This document shows, in pieces, positions 46,473 to 55,257 of a stretch of DNA of 64,000 nucleotides. Where the stretch lies: contig NZ_PDWP01000016.1 of NCBI RefSeq assembly GCF_010093235.1, positions 1 through 64,000 on the forward strand, read 5' to 3'. The position numbers were made by a program, and so were the translations under genes. A model generated the notes under the pieces. It had not been told where the DNA came from. It searched no databases and saw only the letters and a list, made by a program, of their open reading frames with translations. This DNA comes from Pseudoxanthomonas suwonensis. Lineage in GTDB: Bacteria; Pseudomonadota; Gammaproteobacteria; Xanthomonadales; Xanthomonadaceae. Within the stretch, counting starts at the first letter, position 1. Each line of letters begins with the position of its first letter.

Positions 46473-47087
46473 CTACGGCTTGGGAATATGGATGGTCTTG
46501 CTGATCATAAGCGAGCCGGACAGGGCGAACAGCAGCACCAGCGGGTGCAGCTGCCATGGCCCCAGCTGCCACTGGCCCCACCACAGCCCGGCGCCGATAT
46601 GGCCCTGCCAGGCGGCCACCGCCAGCACCACCCCCAGGACCAGGCTGGTCGGGATCGGCGTGCCTTCGAAGTACTTCACCTTGCCCTCGTCGCCAGCCAG
46701 CTGCTCGGCGGTGACGTTGTAGCGGGCCAGGCGGCTGACGCCGCAGCCGACGAAGTACGACAGCACCAGCCAGTCCCAGCCGCCCTGCATGCCGCAGGCA
46801 TAGGCCAGCGCCGCCGGGGCCACGCCGAAGGAGATGACGTCGGCCAGCGAGTCCAGCTCCCGGCCCAGGGTCGAGGACGACTTGCGCCAGCGCGCCACGC
46901 GGCCGTCCAGCGCATCGAAGATGAAGGCCAGCGGGATCAGGGCCATGCCGGCCAGCAGGTCCGCCACCCGGCCGTCCTGCAGGAAGCGCATCGACGCGAA
47001 CACCGCGCCGGTGCCGCAGAAGGCATTGGCGAGGGTGAACCAGTCGGCGAGCTGGAAGTCGCGCAGCATCGAGAAGTGGCGGGACAT
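46473..47087 (-). CDS. pssA: CDP-alcohol phosphatidyltransferase, phosphatidylserine synthase type
   Basis: This membrane enzyme, with 204 residues, joins CDP-diacylglycerol to serine in phosphatidylethanolamine synthesis. The catalytic motif D-G-x2-A-R-x8-G-x3-D-x3-D is seen as DALDGRVARWRKSSSTLGRE followed by LDSLAD. I chose ATG 47087 (MSRHFSMLRDF); an in-frame start nine codons earlier is less likely. It ends 50 bases before phaE on the same strand. Confidence 0.87.
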   Translation of the reverse strand: MSRHFSMLRDFQLADWFTLANAFCGTGAVFASMRFLQDGRVADLLAGMALIPLAFIFDALDGRVARWRKSSSTLGRELDSLADVISFGVAPAALAYACGMQGGWDWLVLSYFVGCGVSRLARYNVTAEQLAGDEGKVKYFEGTPIPTSLVLGVVLAVAAWQGHIGAGLWWGQWQLGPWQLHPLVLLFALSGSLMISKTIHIPKP

Positions 47088-47213
47088 GCGGGGGACCTGG
47101 GTGGAATCGCGCACAGGATACGCCCACGCGGGTCACGGCCGCCGACACGCCCGCCCTTCCGTCGCGCCGGCCGCTTGCTAAAGTCGCAACGAGCCACCGG
47201 AGAAGGATCCCCA

Positions 47214-47972
47214 ATGCGCAACATCCTCATCACCGGCGCGGCCAGCGGCATCGGCGCCGGCATCGCCCGCGAGCTGGCGGCCGCCGGCCACCACCTGGTC
47301 GTCAGCGACCTGTCGGCCGAGGGTGCCGCGGCGGTCGCCGCGGAGATCCGGGCCGCGGGCGGCTCGGCCGAGTCCGTGGTGCTGGACGTGACCTCCGATG
47401 CCAGCATCGCCCATGCGCTGACCACGATCTCCTGCCCGGTGGACGTGCTGGTCAACAATGCCGGCCTGCAGCATGTCTCGCCGCTGGAAGAGTTCCCGAT
47501 CGACAAGTGGGATTTCCTGGTCCAGGTCATGCTGGTCGGCGTGGCCCGCCTGACCCGGGCGGTGCTGCCGGGCATGCGCGAGCGCGGCTACGGCCGCATC
47601 GTCAACATCGGCAGCATCCACGCCCTGGTCGCCAGCCCCTACAAGAGCGCGTACGTGGCGGCCAAGCACGGCCTGGTCGGCTTCTCCAAGGTGATCGCGC
47701 TGGAGACGGCGGACACCGACATCACCATCAACACCATCTGCCCCAGTTACGTGAAGACCCCGCTGGTGGACAGCCAGATCGCGGCGCAGGCGCGCACGCG
47801 CGGCATCTCCGAGGACGAGGTGGTGTCGCAGGTGATGCTCAAGCCCATGCCCAAGGGCGTGTTCATCGGCATGGACGAACTGGCCGGCACCACCGCCTTC
47901 CTGGTCTCGCCGGCCGCGCGCAACCTCACCGGCCAGTGCCTGGTGCTGGATGGCGGCTGGACCGCGCAATAA
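47214..47972 (+). CDS. bdhA: 3-hydroxybutyrate dehydrogenase
   Basis: This short-chain dehydrogenase interconverts 3-hydroxybutyrate and acetoacetate with NAD+, the step after PHB depolymerisation. The 252 residues show TGAASGIG (7-14), NNAG (81-84), catalytic S134, Y147 and K151, and the C-terminal DGGWTAQ common in bacterial BdhA. GGAGAAGGA lies before the ATG. It is divergent from pssA. Confidence 0.9.
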   Translation: MRNILITGAASGIGAGIARELAAAGHHLVVSDLSAEGAAAVAAEIRAAGGSAESVVLDVTSDASIAHALTTISCPVDVLVNNAGLQHVSPLEEFPIDKWDFLVQVMLVGVARLTRAVLPGMRERGYGRIVNIGSIHALVASPYKSAYVAAKHGLVGFSKVIALETADTDITINTICPSYVKTPLVDSQIAAQARTRGISEDEVVSQVMLKPMPKGVFIGMDELAGTTAFLVSPAARNLTGQCLVLDGGWTAQ

Positions 47973-48145
47973 CGGATGCGGGCGCGATGCGCCGTAAACA
48001 TCCGCGGCCCCGCCCGCGTTTACGGCTCGCGGCCCATGCCGGCCCGCCAGGCCACGATTGATCCATGGCGTGAATCGCGGGATCTGCGACCGCCGCGTGG
48101 AACATCGGCGGGCTGCCGGGACCGACGCGAAGGCCTGGTGAATTT

Positions 48146-48364
48146 TTCGCCACCCATCTTGACGAGTCCGTCACGCAAGGCGTCGCGGCGGTTATCCACA
48201 CACTTGTCCGCGAACCATCCACAGGCGGTGTGGAAAACCTCGAGCCTGCGCCCGCAAGGGGTGGCGAAAACTTCGCCACCCATCTTGACACGCTAGCGCC
48301 GCAAGCGCGCGCGACGCTTATCCACATGCTTTTCCCGACGCTTTCCACACCCGGTGTGGAAAAC
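48146..48364. repeat. 126-bp-period direct repeat with DnaA-box matches
   Basis: Two units begin at 48146 and 48272 with an identical 18-mer (TTCGCCACCCATCTTGAC). At the same offset (+46) each has TTATCCACA, the consensus DnaA box (48192-48200 and 48318-48326). At +81 each has GGTGTGGAAAAC, whose reverse complement TTTTCCACA also fits TTWTNCACA. A near-box (CATCCACA or TTTCCACA) lies between. The second unit opens inside a perfect hairpin GGTGGCGAA-AAC-TTCGCCACC. The gap of 415 bases contains no gene. Confidence 0.8.
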
Positions 48365-48387
48365 GCGGAGGCGCGTGGAACATCGGC

Positions 48388-48876
48388 TCAGACGCGCGAC
48401 CAGTTCCAGGACTGCATGCGCCCGTCGCGGTACGGCATCACCCCATGGAAGGGACGCGGGTCGGCGTCGAACACCAGCGGCAGGAAGTTGCGGTCGCCCT
48501 CCCACATCGGCAGCTCGCCAAGGCGCGCGACCTCCACCCACTCCAGGGTGCCCTCGGGATTGGACTGCAGCGGCGTGCCGGTCCAGCCGTCGATCACGAA
48601 CACGAAGCCCAGCCAGTCCTCGCCGTGCTTGCCGAAGCCCGGCCAGCTGATGGTCCCGCGCAGCTGCATCGAGGTGCACTCGATGCCGGCTTCCTCGCGG
48701 ATCTCGCGGCGCATGCCGGCGACCACGTCCTCGTCGCGCTCGATCTTGCCGCCGAGGCCGTTGTACTTGCCCAGCTGGTGGTCGTCCGGGCGCGCGTTGC
48801 GGTAGATCATCAGGACCTTCGAGCGGTCCGGCGAAAGCACGTAGCCGAGCGTGGCCACGATGGGGGTATAGGGCAT
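48388..48876 (-). CDS. Nudix hydrolase (MutT/NUDT1-like)
   Basis: The 162-residue protein has a complete Nudix box, GGKIERDEDVVAGMRREIRE followed by EAGI (Gx5Ex7REUxEExGU). It probably hydrolyses an oxidised or other nucleoside triphosphate; the sequence outside the box (NARPDDHQLGKYNGLGG) resembles 8-oxo-dGTP/NTP hydrolases of the MTH1 type. The 3' end lies close to the DnaA-box repeat. It stands alone on the minus strand. Confidence 0.88.
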   Translation of the reverse strand: MPYTPIVATLGYVLSPDRSKVLMIYRNARPDDHQLGKYNGLGGKIERDEDVVAGMRREIREEAGIECTSMQLRGTISWPGFGKHGEDWLGFVFVIDGWTGTPLQSNPEGTLEWVEVARLGELPMWEGDRNFLPLVFDADPRPFHGVMPYRDGRMQSWNWSRV

Positions 48877-48948
48877 CGGGATGGAGCCTTGGCGGAAAGC
48901 GGCATTCTAGCCAGTGGCCCGGGCCGGCCCCGGGCCGCCAGCGGAGGA

Positions 48949-50238
48949 TCAGCGCAGCAGCTGGTCGCGCAGGGCCTCGTACTCCGGCGGGACCGGGTCG
49001 GCATGGGCCGGCCGCGCCAGCAGTTCGGCCAGGGCTGGCGGCACCTCCACCGGATGCCCGACCAGCGGTTCGACCACCGACTCGAACTTGGCCGGATGCG
49101 CGGTGGCCGCCACGGCCCAGTCGCCGTCGGTGCCATCGGAACGCAGTTCCTGCAGCACGTGCACCGCGGTGGCGGTATGCGGGCAGAACACTTCGCCATG
49201 CAGCTGGCTGCGGGTGCGGATGGTGGTGCGGATCAGGTCGTCGCCCACGGCGATGGCGGTGAAGCCCTCGCGCAGCGCGGCCTCGTCGCCGCCGTACAGC
49301 CACAGCAGGCGCTCGAAGTTGCTCGGCGCGCCGACGTCCATGGCGTTGGCGATGGTGGCCACGCTGGGCCGGGGGCTGTAGGCGTCGCCGGCGAAGAACT
49401 CGGGCAGCACGCGGTTGGCATTGGTCGCCAGTACGATCCGCCCCAGCGGCGCGCCCAGTGCGCGCGCCAGGATCCCGGCCAGGGCGTTGCCGAGGTTGCC
49501 GGTGGGCACCACGAAGTTGAGCTCGCGCCCGGTCGCCGCGTGGTGGGTCAACGAGGCGTGCGCGTAGTAGCTCATCTGCGGCAGCAGCCGGCCCAGGCTG
49601 ATGCTGTTGGCCGAGCTCAGCGGCACCTGCGCCTGCAGCTCCGCGTCGTTGAGCGCGCGCTTGACCAGGGCCTGGCAGTCGTCGAACGAGCCGGCCACCC
49701 GCAGCGCCGAGACGTTGTCGCCGAAGCAGCCCAGCTGGTGCGCCTGGCGCGGCGAGACCCGCCCGTCCGGATACAGCACGACCACGCGCAGGCCCGGCTG
49801 GCCATGGAACGCGGCGGCCACTGCGGCGCCGGTATCGCCGGAAGTCGCCACCAGGATGGTCAGCGGCCGCTCCGCGCCGCGGCGGATGCGCGCCAGGCAG
49901 GCGGCCAGGAAGCGTGCGCCGCCGTCCTTGAACGCGGCAGTGGGGCCATGGAACAGCTCCAGGACGTGGTCGCCCGGGGTCGCCAGCGGCACCAGAGGCA
50001 CCGGGAAATCGAGCGCCTCGGCGCAGATCGCCGGCAGCTCCGCTTCCAGCGCATCGCCGGCGAAGAACGGCGCCAGCAGCCCGGCGGTGGTCTCGGCCAG
50101 GCTGGCGCCGGCGTGCAGCTGGCGCGGTGCCGGCAGCGCCTGCGGCACATACAGGCCGCCATCGGGCGCCAGGCCGGCAGCGATGGCCTGGCTGAGGTTC
50201 ACGGCGGGCGCGGCATTGCGGGTGGAAATGAAGTTCAT
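48949..50238 (-). CDS. thrC: Threonine synthase
   Basis: ThrC converts O-phosphohomoserine to threonine with PLP. The 429 residues start MNFISTRNAAPAVNLSQAIA; the PLP lysine is in HGPTAAFKDGGARF, and the GNLGNALAG phosphate-binding loop is present. It is the last gene of thrABC, 93 bases after thrB. GGA lies a few bases before the ATG. Confidence 0.95.
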   Translation of the reverse strand: MNFISTRNAAPAVNLSQAIAAGLAPDGGLYVPQALPAPRQLHAGASLAETTAGLLAPFFAGDALEAELPAICAEALDFPVPLVPLATPGDHVLELFHGPTAAFKDGGARFLAACLARIRRGAERPLTILVATSGDTGAAVAAAFHGQPGLRVVVLYPDGRVSPRQAHQLGCFGDNVSALRVAGSFDDCQALVKRALNDAELQAQVPLSSANSISLGRLLPQMSYYAHASLTHHAATGRELNFVVPTGNLGNALAGILARALGAPLGRIVLATNANRVLPEFFAGDAYSPRPSVATIANAMDVGAPSNFERLLWLYGGDEAALREGFTAIAVGDDLIRTTIRTRSQLHGEVFCPHTATAVHVLQELRSDGTDGDWAVAATAHPAKFESVVEPLVGHPVEVPPALAELLARPAHADPVPPEYEALRDQLLR

Positions 50239-50331
50239 CGTGGATCCGTCGGGCCTTGGGGCGACCGCTTCGCGGCCGGCGGTGGAACGGGACGCAGGGA
50301 CGCAGGCATCGCCCACGCCGCTGCGCGACGG

Positions 50332-51267
50332 TTACAGCAGGCTGGCGCCGGGGCTGTCCAGTGGCGCGACCCAGGCCTGGCTCTCCAGGCCGGCGGTGGC
50401 GAACGCGGCCTGCACCGCCGGCGCGGCGGCCTCGGCGCTGGCGCGGTTCTCGAACCAGCCGAACACGCTGGGGCCGGCGCCGGAGATGCTCGCGCCCATC
50501 GCCCCGCCATCCAGCATCGCCGCCTTGGCCGCAGCGAAGCCGGGGATCAGCGCGGCGCGGCGCGGTTCGACCAGCACGTCGCGCAGGCCCGCGCGCACCA
50601 GCGTGGCATCGCCGGCATGGCAGCCGGCCAGCACCAGGGCCAGGTTGGCGCTCTGGGCCACGAACCCGGACAGCTCGTAGCTTCCGGCCAGCGCCTCGCG
50701 CGCCCTGCGTGTTTCCAGCACGGCTTCCGGATGCACCAGCAGGCTGTGCCATTCCTCCGGCACCGGGATCCGCACCAGGCGGTCGGCCGTGGCCAGCACC
50801 AGGCCACCCAGCAGCATCGGGCCGATGTTGTCGCCATGGCGACCACCGCTGGCCACCGCCTCGCCTTCCAGTGCGAACGGATACAGCGCGTGGCGGGGCA
50901 GCGGCCGATCCAGCAGCGCGTTGGCCGCCACCAGTGCGCCCACGCAGGACGCGGCCGAGCCGCCCATGCCCGAGCCCAGGGCGATGCCCTTGTCGATCTC
51001 GACCTCGAAGCCCAACGGCAGCTGCAGGGCGCGGCGCATCGCCTCCAGGGCCACGCCGGCGGTATTGCGCGGGGCTTCCAGCGGCAGCGGATGGGGGGCG
51101 CCGCGGATCTCGCGGATCCGCACTTCCGGCTCGGCGATGCGGCGCACCGTGACCGTGTCGCCGGCGCCGGCCAGCGCAAAGCCGAGGATGTCGAAGCCCA
51201 CCGCGGCATTGCCGGCCGAAGCGGGCGCGAAGGCCGTGGCCTGGCGCGGCATCGGATCGGCCGTCAC
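50332..51267 (-). CDS. thrB: Homoserine kinase
   Basis: ThrB phosphorylates homoserine, preparing the ThrC substrate. This GHMP kinase of 311 residues has the ATP loop [20 protein letters not shown] and a C-terminal [14 protein letters not shown] chose the GTG at 51267 because it overlaps the thrA stop as GTGA; an ATG at 51252 is in frame, five codons later. Confidence 0.93.
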   Translation of the reverse strand: MTADPMPRQATAFAPASAGNAAVGFDILGFALAGAGDTVTVRRIAEPEVRIREIRGAPHPLPLEAPRNTAGVALEAMRRALQLPLGFEVEIDKGIALGSGMGGSAASCVGALVAANALLDRPLPRHALYPFALEGEAVASGGRHGDNIGPMLLGGLVLATADRLVRIPVPEEWHSLLVHPEAVLETRRAREALAGSYELSGFVAQSANLALVLAGCHAGDATLVRAGLRDVLVEPRRAALIPGFAAAKAAMLDGGAMGASISGAGPSVFGWFENRASAEAAAPAVQAAFATAGLESQAWVAPLDSPGASLL

Positions 51268-53786
51268 AGGCGCGCTCCGCGGCCGGCGGCCACCCGCAGC
51301 AGGTCGGCGAACACGCCGGCGGCGGTCACCTCGGGACCGGCGCCCGGCCCCTGCACCACCAGCGGATTCTGGCAGTAGCGGCGGGTGGTGAACTGGACGA
51401 TGTTGTCGGTCAGGCGCAGGTTGGCGAAGGCGTGGTCGCGCGGCACCTCGACCAGGCCGACCGAGGCCTTGCCCTGGGCATCCAGGCGCGCGACGTAGCG
51501 CAGCACGCTGTTGTTGGCCTGCGCCTGGGCCAGGCGCGCGGCGAAGCCGGCGTCGACCTCGTGCAGGCGCGCCATGAAGTCGTCGACGCTGGACTCGCGC
51601 AGCGAGGCCGGGACCAGGCTCTCGACCTGCACGTCCTCGATGCCCAGCTCGCATCCGGCCTCGCGCGCCAGGATCACCAGCTTGCGGCCGACGTCGGTGC
51701 CGGAAAGGTCGTCGCGCGGATCCGGCTCGGTGTAACCCAGCGAACGCGCCTCGGCCACCAGCTTGGAGAACGGCACGCTGCCGTCGAAGCGGTTGAACAG
51801 CCAGGCCAGGGTGCCGGAGAAGATGCCCTCGATCGAGATGACCTTGTCGCCGGTGTCCAGCAGGTCGCGCAGGGTCGAGATCACCGGCAGGCCGGCGCCC
51901 ACCGTGGCCTCGTAGCGGAAGCGGGCGCCGCTGCCCTGGGCCGCGGCGCGGATCTCGCGCCAGCGCTGCAGCGGACCGGAGCCGGCCTGTTTGTTCGGGG
52001 TGACCACGTGGATGCCGGCGGCCAGCCACTGCGCGTAACGGTCGGCCACCTGCGGGCTGCCGCTGCAGTCGACGATCACCATGTGCGGCAGGTGCGAATC
52101 CAGCAGGTGCGCGGTGAAGCGGTCCAGGTCCAGCGGCTCGCGCGCGGCGGCGTAGGCCTCGCGCCAGGCGCCCTCGATCCCGCGCGGATCCAGCAGCTGG
52201 CGGCTGCGCGAGGCAATCGCGCGCAGGCGCAGGTCCAGTCGCGCGCGCTCAAGCAGCTTGCCGCGCGCGGCCATCAGCTGGTCCAGCAGCGCGCCGCCGA
52301 CGTTGCCCGGTCCGATCACGCCGACGGCGAAGGTCTGCGGCGACAGCCAGAAGCCGGCATGCGCCGCGCGCAGGGCACGGGTGGCCTGCTCGCTGTCGAT
52401 CGCCACCGAGATGTTGCGCTCGGACGAGCCCTGGGCGATGGCGCGGATGTTGACCTGGGCGCGCCCCAGCGCCCCGAACAGGCGCGCAGCGATGCCCGGC
52501 TGCCCGGCCATGCCGTCGCCGACCGCGGCCAGCACGCTGATGCCCGGCACGTGCTGCACGCGCTGCACCTGGCCGATCGCCAGTTCGTGGGCGAAGGCGT
52601 TGAGCAGCGCCGCCTGGGCCCGCTCGGCGTCGTCCTGGCGGACTACGCAGCAGATCGAGTGCTCGGACGAGCCCTGCGAGATCATCACCACCGAGACCCG
52701 CGCGTTGCGCAGCGCGGCGAACACGCGCTCGGCCGTGCCGGGCACGCCGATCAGGCCGGTGCCCTCGAGGTTCACCAGGGCCAGGTTCGGGCTCAGGGTC
52801 AGGCCCTTCACCGGACGGCTCGGATCGCGCCCGGCGCTGATGCGGGTGCCCGGGTGCTCGGGCTGGAAGGTGTTGCGGATGACGATCGGCAGGCCGCGCT
52901 CGATCGCCGGATACATGGTCTGCGGGTGCACGACCTTGGCGCCGAAGTAGGCCAGCTCGCAGGCCTCGTCGTAGCTCAGCGACTCCAGCTGCACCGCCTC
53001 GGGCACCACCCGCGGGTCGGCCGACAGCACGCCGTCCACGTCGGTCCAGATGTGCAGTTCGTCCGCCTCGAACAGCGCGGCGAAGATGGCGCCGGAGAAA
53101 TCGCTGCCATTGCGGCCGAGCGTGGTGATGCGCCCCTGCGTATCGCGCGCCACGAAGCCGGTGGCGACCACGCGCCGCTGCGGGTTCGCCTTGCGCCACT
53201 GCGCCAGCTTCTCCGCGCTGCGCGCCCAGTCCACGTCCACGCCCAGCTCGCCGTGGCTGACCACCAGCACGTCGCGTGCGTCCAGCACCGCGCAGTCCTC
53301 GCCCAGCGCGCGCAGGTGCAGGCCCAGGAGCTGCGCCGAGTACACCTCGCCCAGGCCCTGCACCCGCTGCAGCACTTCCTCGGGCAGGCTGCCGAGCACA
53401 TGCACCGCTTCGAGCACGCGCGCCAGCTCGTCGAAGCGCTGGTCGATCCATTCCACCGCCTCGCCCGCACGCTCGGCCAGCAACGCCACCGCCGCGCTGC
53501 GATGCCGTGCGCGCAGGTCGTGCCAGGCCTCCTCCCAGTCCGGCGCGCCCTCGCATTCGGCGACGGCCGCCGCCTGGGCCAGGCCGATCAGGGCGTCGGT
53601 GACGCCCTTCATCGCCGAGACCACGGTGACCTGGACCTCCTCGTCCCGGGCCAGCAGCAGGCCGGCGACGTGGCGGTAGCGCTCGGCGTCGGCCACGGAG
53701 GTGCCACCGAACTTGTGCACCACGGTGCGGACGGCGGCGGACGGTTTGCTCGATTCGGACGGACTAGCGACAGCGGCAGACGACAT
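51264..53786 (-). CDS. thrA: Bifunctional aspartate kinase / homoserine dehydrogenase I
   Basis: ThrA catalyses the first and third steps of the aspartate-to-threonine pathway. The 840-residue protein has the kinase motif KFGGTS (25-30), ACT regulatory domains in the middle, and the dehydrogenase half beginning [17 protein letters not shown]. The length is close to E. coli ThrA (820). GAGG lies 6 bases before ATG 53786. The leader region upstream encodes a Thr/Ile-rich peptide, so attenuation is expected. The intermediate enzyme Asd is encoded at the right edge of the window. Confidence 0.96.
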   Translation of the reverse strand: MSSAAVASPSESSKPSAAVRTVVHKFGGTSVADAERYRHVAGLLLARDEEVQVTVVSAMKGVTDALIGLAQAAAVAECEGAPDWEEAWHDLRARHRSAAVALLAERAGEAVEWIDQRFDELARVLEAVHVLGSLPEEVLQRVQGLGEVYSAQLLGLHLRALGEDCAVLDARDVLVVSHGELGVDVDWARSAEKLAQWRKANPQRRVVATGFVARDTQGRITTLGRNGSDFSGAIFAALFEADELHIWTDVDGVLSADPRVVPEAVQLESLSYDEACELAYFGAKVVHPQTMYPAIERGLPIVIRNTFQPEHPGTRISAGRDPSRPVKGLTLSPNLALVNLEGTGLIGVPGTAERVFAALRNARVSVVMISQGSSEHSICCVVRQDDAERAQAALLNAFAHELAIGQVQRVQHVPGISVLAAVGDGMAGQPGIAARLFGALGRAQVNIRAIAQGSSERNISVAIDSEQATRALRAAHAGFWLSPQTFAVGVIGPGNVGGALLDQLMAARGKLLERARLDLRLRAIASRSRQLLDPRGIEGAWREAYAAAREPLDLDRFTAHLLDSHLPHMVIVDCSGSPQVADRYAQWLAAGIHVVTPNKQAGSGPLQRWREIRAAAQGSGARFRYEATVGAGLPVISTLRDLLDTGDKVISIEGIFSGTLAWLFNRFDGSVPFSKLVAEARSLGYTEPDPRDDLSGTDVGRKLVILAREAGCELGIEDVQVESLVPASLRESSVDDFMARLHEVDAGFAARLAQAQANNSVLRYVARLDAQGKASVGLVEVPRDHAFANLRLTDNIVQFTTRRYCQNPLVVQGPGAGPEVTAAGVFADLLRVAAGRGARL

Positions 53787-53832
53787 CGGAGACCTCGGTT
53801 GTGAGGCCCAGCGCGCGTATCGGTGCGGGTCG

Positions 53833-53857
53833 CCCCGCGCCTGATCCAGGTGCGGGG
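53833..53857 (-). promoter_or_regulatory. Hairpin in the thr leader, candidate attenuator stem
   Basis: CCCCGCGCCTG (53833-53843) pairs with CAGGTGCGGGG (53847-53857) with one mismatch and loop ATC. It lies 16 bases after the leader peptide stop and 47 bases before thrA. There is no T-run, so termination would be atypical or Rho-assisted. Confidence 0.5.
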
Positions 53858-53872
53858 CCGTGGGTTTCGCAG

Positions 53873-53986
53873 TTACACGAACACGACGGGCCGCACCGGG
53901 CGGGTAATACCGGTGGCGGTGGTAATCGCGGTAATGCCGGCGGCCGAAGCGCACGCATGCGTCCGCCGCGGAGGCGGAAGGAACAT
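53873..53986 (-). CDS. thrL: thr operon leader peptide
   Basis: A short frame of 37 codons ends MFLPPPRR... GITAITTATGITRPVRPVVF V-stop. The run GITAITTATGIT has five threonine and three isoleucine codons in twelve, as expected for a peptide that senses Thr-tRNA and Ile-tRNA (compare E. coli ThrL). It sits 86 bases upstream of thrA. The start is uncertain: ATG 53986 or ATG 54013, neither with a clear ribosome binding site. Confidence 0.72.
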   Translation of the reverse strand: MFLPPPRRTHACASAAGITAITTATGITRPVRPVVFV

Positions 53987-54023
53987 CGCAGTGGTGGCGT
54001 TGGGCTTCGACATGGGCGTCAAG

Positions 54024-54052
54024 AGGACACGATGGCGAGGGCCCGTGTCAAG
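54024..54052 (-). promoter_or_regulatory. Candidate thr operon promoter
   Basis: On the minus strand a perfect -35 TTGACA (54052-54047) is followed after 17 bases by TGTCCT (54029-54024), a weak -10. Transcription would start near 54017, just upstream of the leader peptide. The surrounding sequence is less GC-rich than the window average. Confidence 0.4.
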
Positions 54053-54270
54053 TGTTGCAACGCCACATCGATCGAAAATTTCCGTTGCGAAAGAAACAGT
54101 TAGCAGCGGACCGCGCCGCGCGCCCAGGCCCGGCATGCGGAAATCGCGTGTCCCGGTGCGTCGCCTCGCGTGGCCACCGCTCGCGTGGCACGCGACCGGT
54201 GGATGCCGGCCACGTGGTTTCCGGTCGGCGCCGCCACAGGTGCGGCAGCTGCTCCGCGGGCTGTGGGCTG

Positions 54271-54633
54271 CTACGGCCGCGTCTCGGTGACTTCCTCCAG
54301 CACGCCCCAGCGCCCACCGCACTGGCCCACCAGCAGCGAAAGGGACTGGAGTAGCGCTTGAGCTCCGAATAGCGCGTGGCGCTGATGCGCACGTTCGCGC
54401 CCTCCCGCGCGCGTATGTGATCCGCGAGTAGGTGCGCGCCGGTTCCCGTCCGGATAGATCCGCGTGCTGCGGACGACCGCCGAATCGCAATACAGGTCCG
54501 CCAGGCCCGTATCGAACGCGTTCCCGCGCTTCTGGTATTCGGCAAACAGCGCCTGCGCTGCGGCCCTGGCATCCTGCGCGGCAGCGACCGGACACAGCGC
54601 GATCAGCAGGAAAAACGCGGCAACGCGGCTCAT
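54271..54633 (-). pseudogene. Decayed gene for a small exported protein
   Basis: The 5' part encodes a signal peptide (MSRVAAFFLLIALCPVAAAQ) and FAEYQKRGNAFDTGLADLYC plus RIYPDG. Later sense-like stretches lie in different frames: TYSRITYAR in the third frame, EGANVRISATRYSELKRYSS in the second, and LSLLVGQ...RWGVLEEVTETRP back in the first, ending at 54271. Three frame changes and an apparent shortening between RIYPDG and YSRITY indicate a degenerated reading frame. The product family is unknown. The start overlaps the stop of the small membrane-protein gene (ATGA). Confidence 0.65.
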
Positions 54634-54812
54634 GCGCCCACCCGCCCTGCTGGCGGAAGCACCACGATCAGCAGCGTCGCCAACGGGCCGACAAGGATCG
54701 AGCCCAGCCACCAGCCCAGTCCACTGCGGCCCTTGGACTGTGCCAAGCCCGCATTGATCAACGATAGCGTGCCCCAACCCACGAAGAATCCCGAGTCCGC
54801 CTGCATCCTCAT
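54630..54812 (-). CDS. Small membrane protein
   Basis: A 60-residue protein with two hydrophobic segments, FFVGWGTLSLINAGLA and GWWLGSILVGPLATLLIVVL, joined by a short basic loop (QSKGRSGLG). An AGGA element lies about 12 bases before the ATG. It is coupled to the decayed exported-protein gene. Function unknown; a role near the peptide exporter (for example immunity) is possible but unsupported. Confidence 0.6.
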   Translation of the reverse strand: MRMQADSGFFVGWGTLSLINAGLAQSKGRSGLGWWLGSILVGPLATLLIVVLPPAGRVGA

Positions 54813-55257
54813 TTCCCGAGCTGGTCCTTGTCCACGGAATATCGCTGATAAAGGCATCCGCAGCCAACAGCCGGATGCCGACCGCAGGGACCGGAGGACG
54901 CCACTTCAGTGGCCGTAACGCCCTTCGAACGAGATGGAGACGGCCAAGTCAGGGGCTTCCCGTGCCCCGCCCTTACGGGGCGGCGAATAACCGACGCGTT
55001 CTGCGACATACGGGGTCCGCCACGGAAGCACCAACACCAGATGGGTCTGCCCGCAGGCCGGACTCCCGCCGCGGCCGGGCATAGCGGTGGCAACAGCCTC
55101 AGGTCGCCGCGAAACGCTCGCACGGCTCGGGCGTGGGACCTGCCGCGGCCAGCAGTCCAGCCAGGCCCCGGTGGCTTCGTCGCGCACCAGCGGCCTGGAG
55201 CCGGACGTCACTCCAACCAGTCCGCCAACCACATGGCGGAGTTCTTCGTGGCCCGTG
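54813..55257. other. Non-coding stretch downstream of the peptide exporter
   Basis: No gene is supported. The open frames lack ribosome binding sites and family features. A hairpin GCCCCGCC...GGGGCGG lies near 54964-54985, downstream of the exporter read on the minus strand, but without a T-run. Confidence 0.4.

Noticed and set aside
48146-48364. Chromosomal replication origin
   Set aside because: DnaA-box matches are present, but there is no dnaA/dnaN neighbour, no AT-rich unwinding element, and only four boxes. Kept as a DnaA-box-rich repeat instead.
54906-55232. A 108-codon minus-strand frame downstream of the peptide exporter
   Set aside because: GTG start without a ribosome binding site, no signal or family features, and residue composition typical of non-coding GC-rich DNA.
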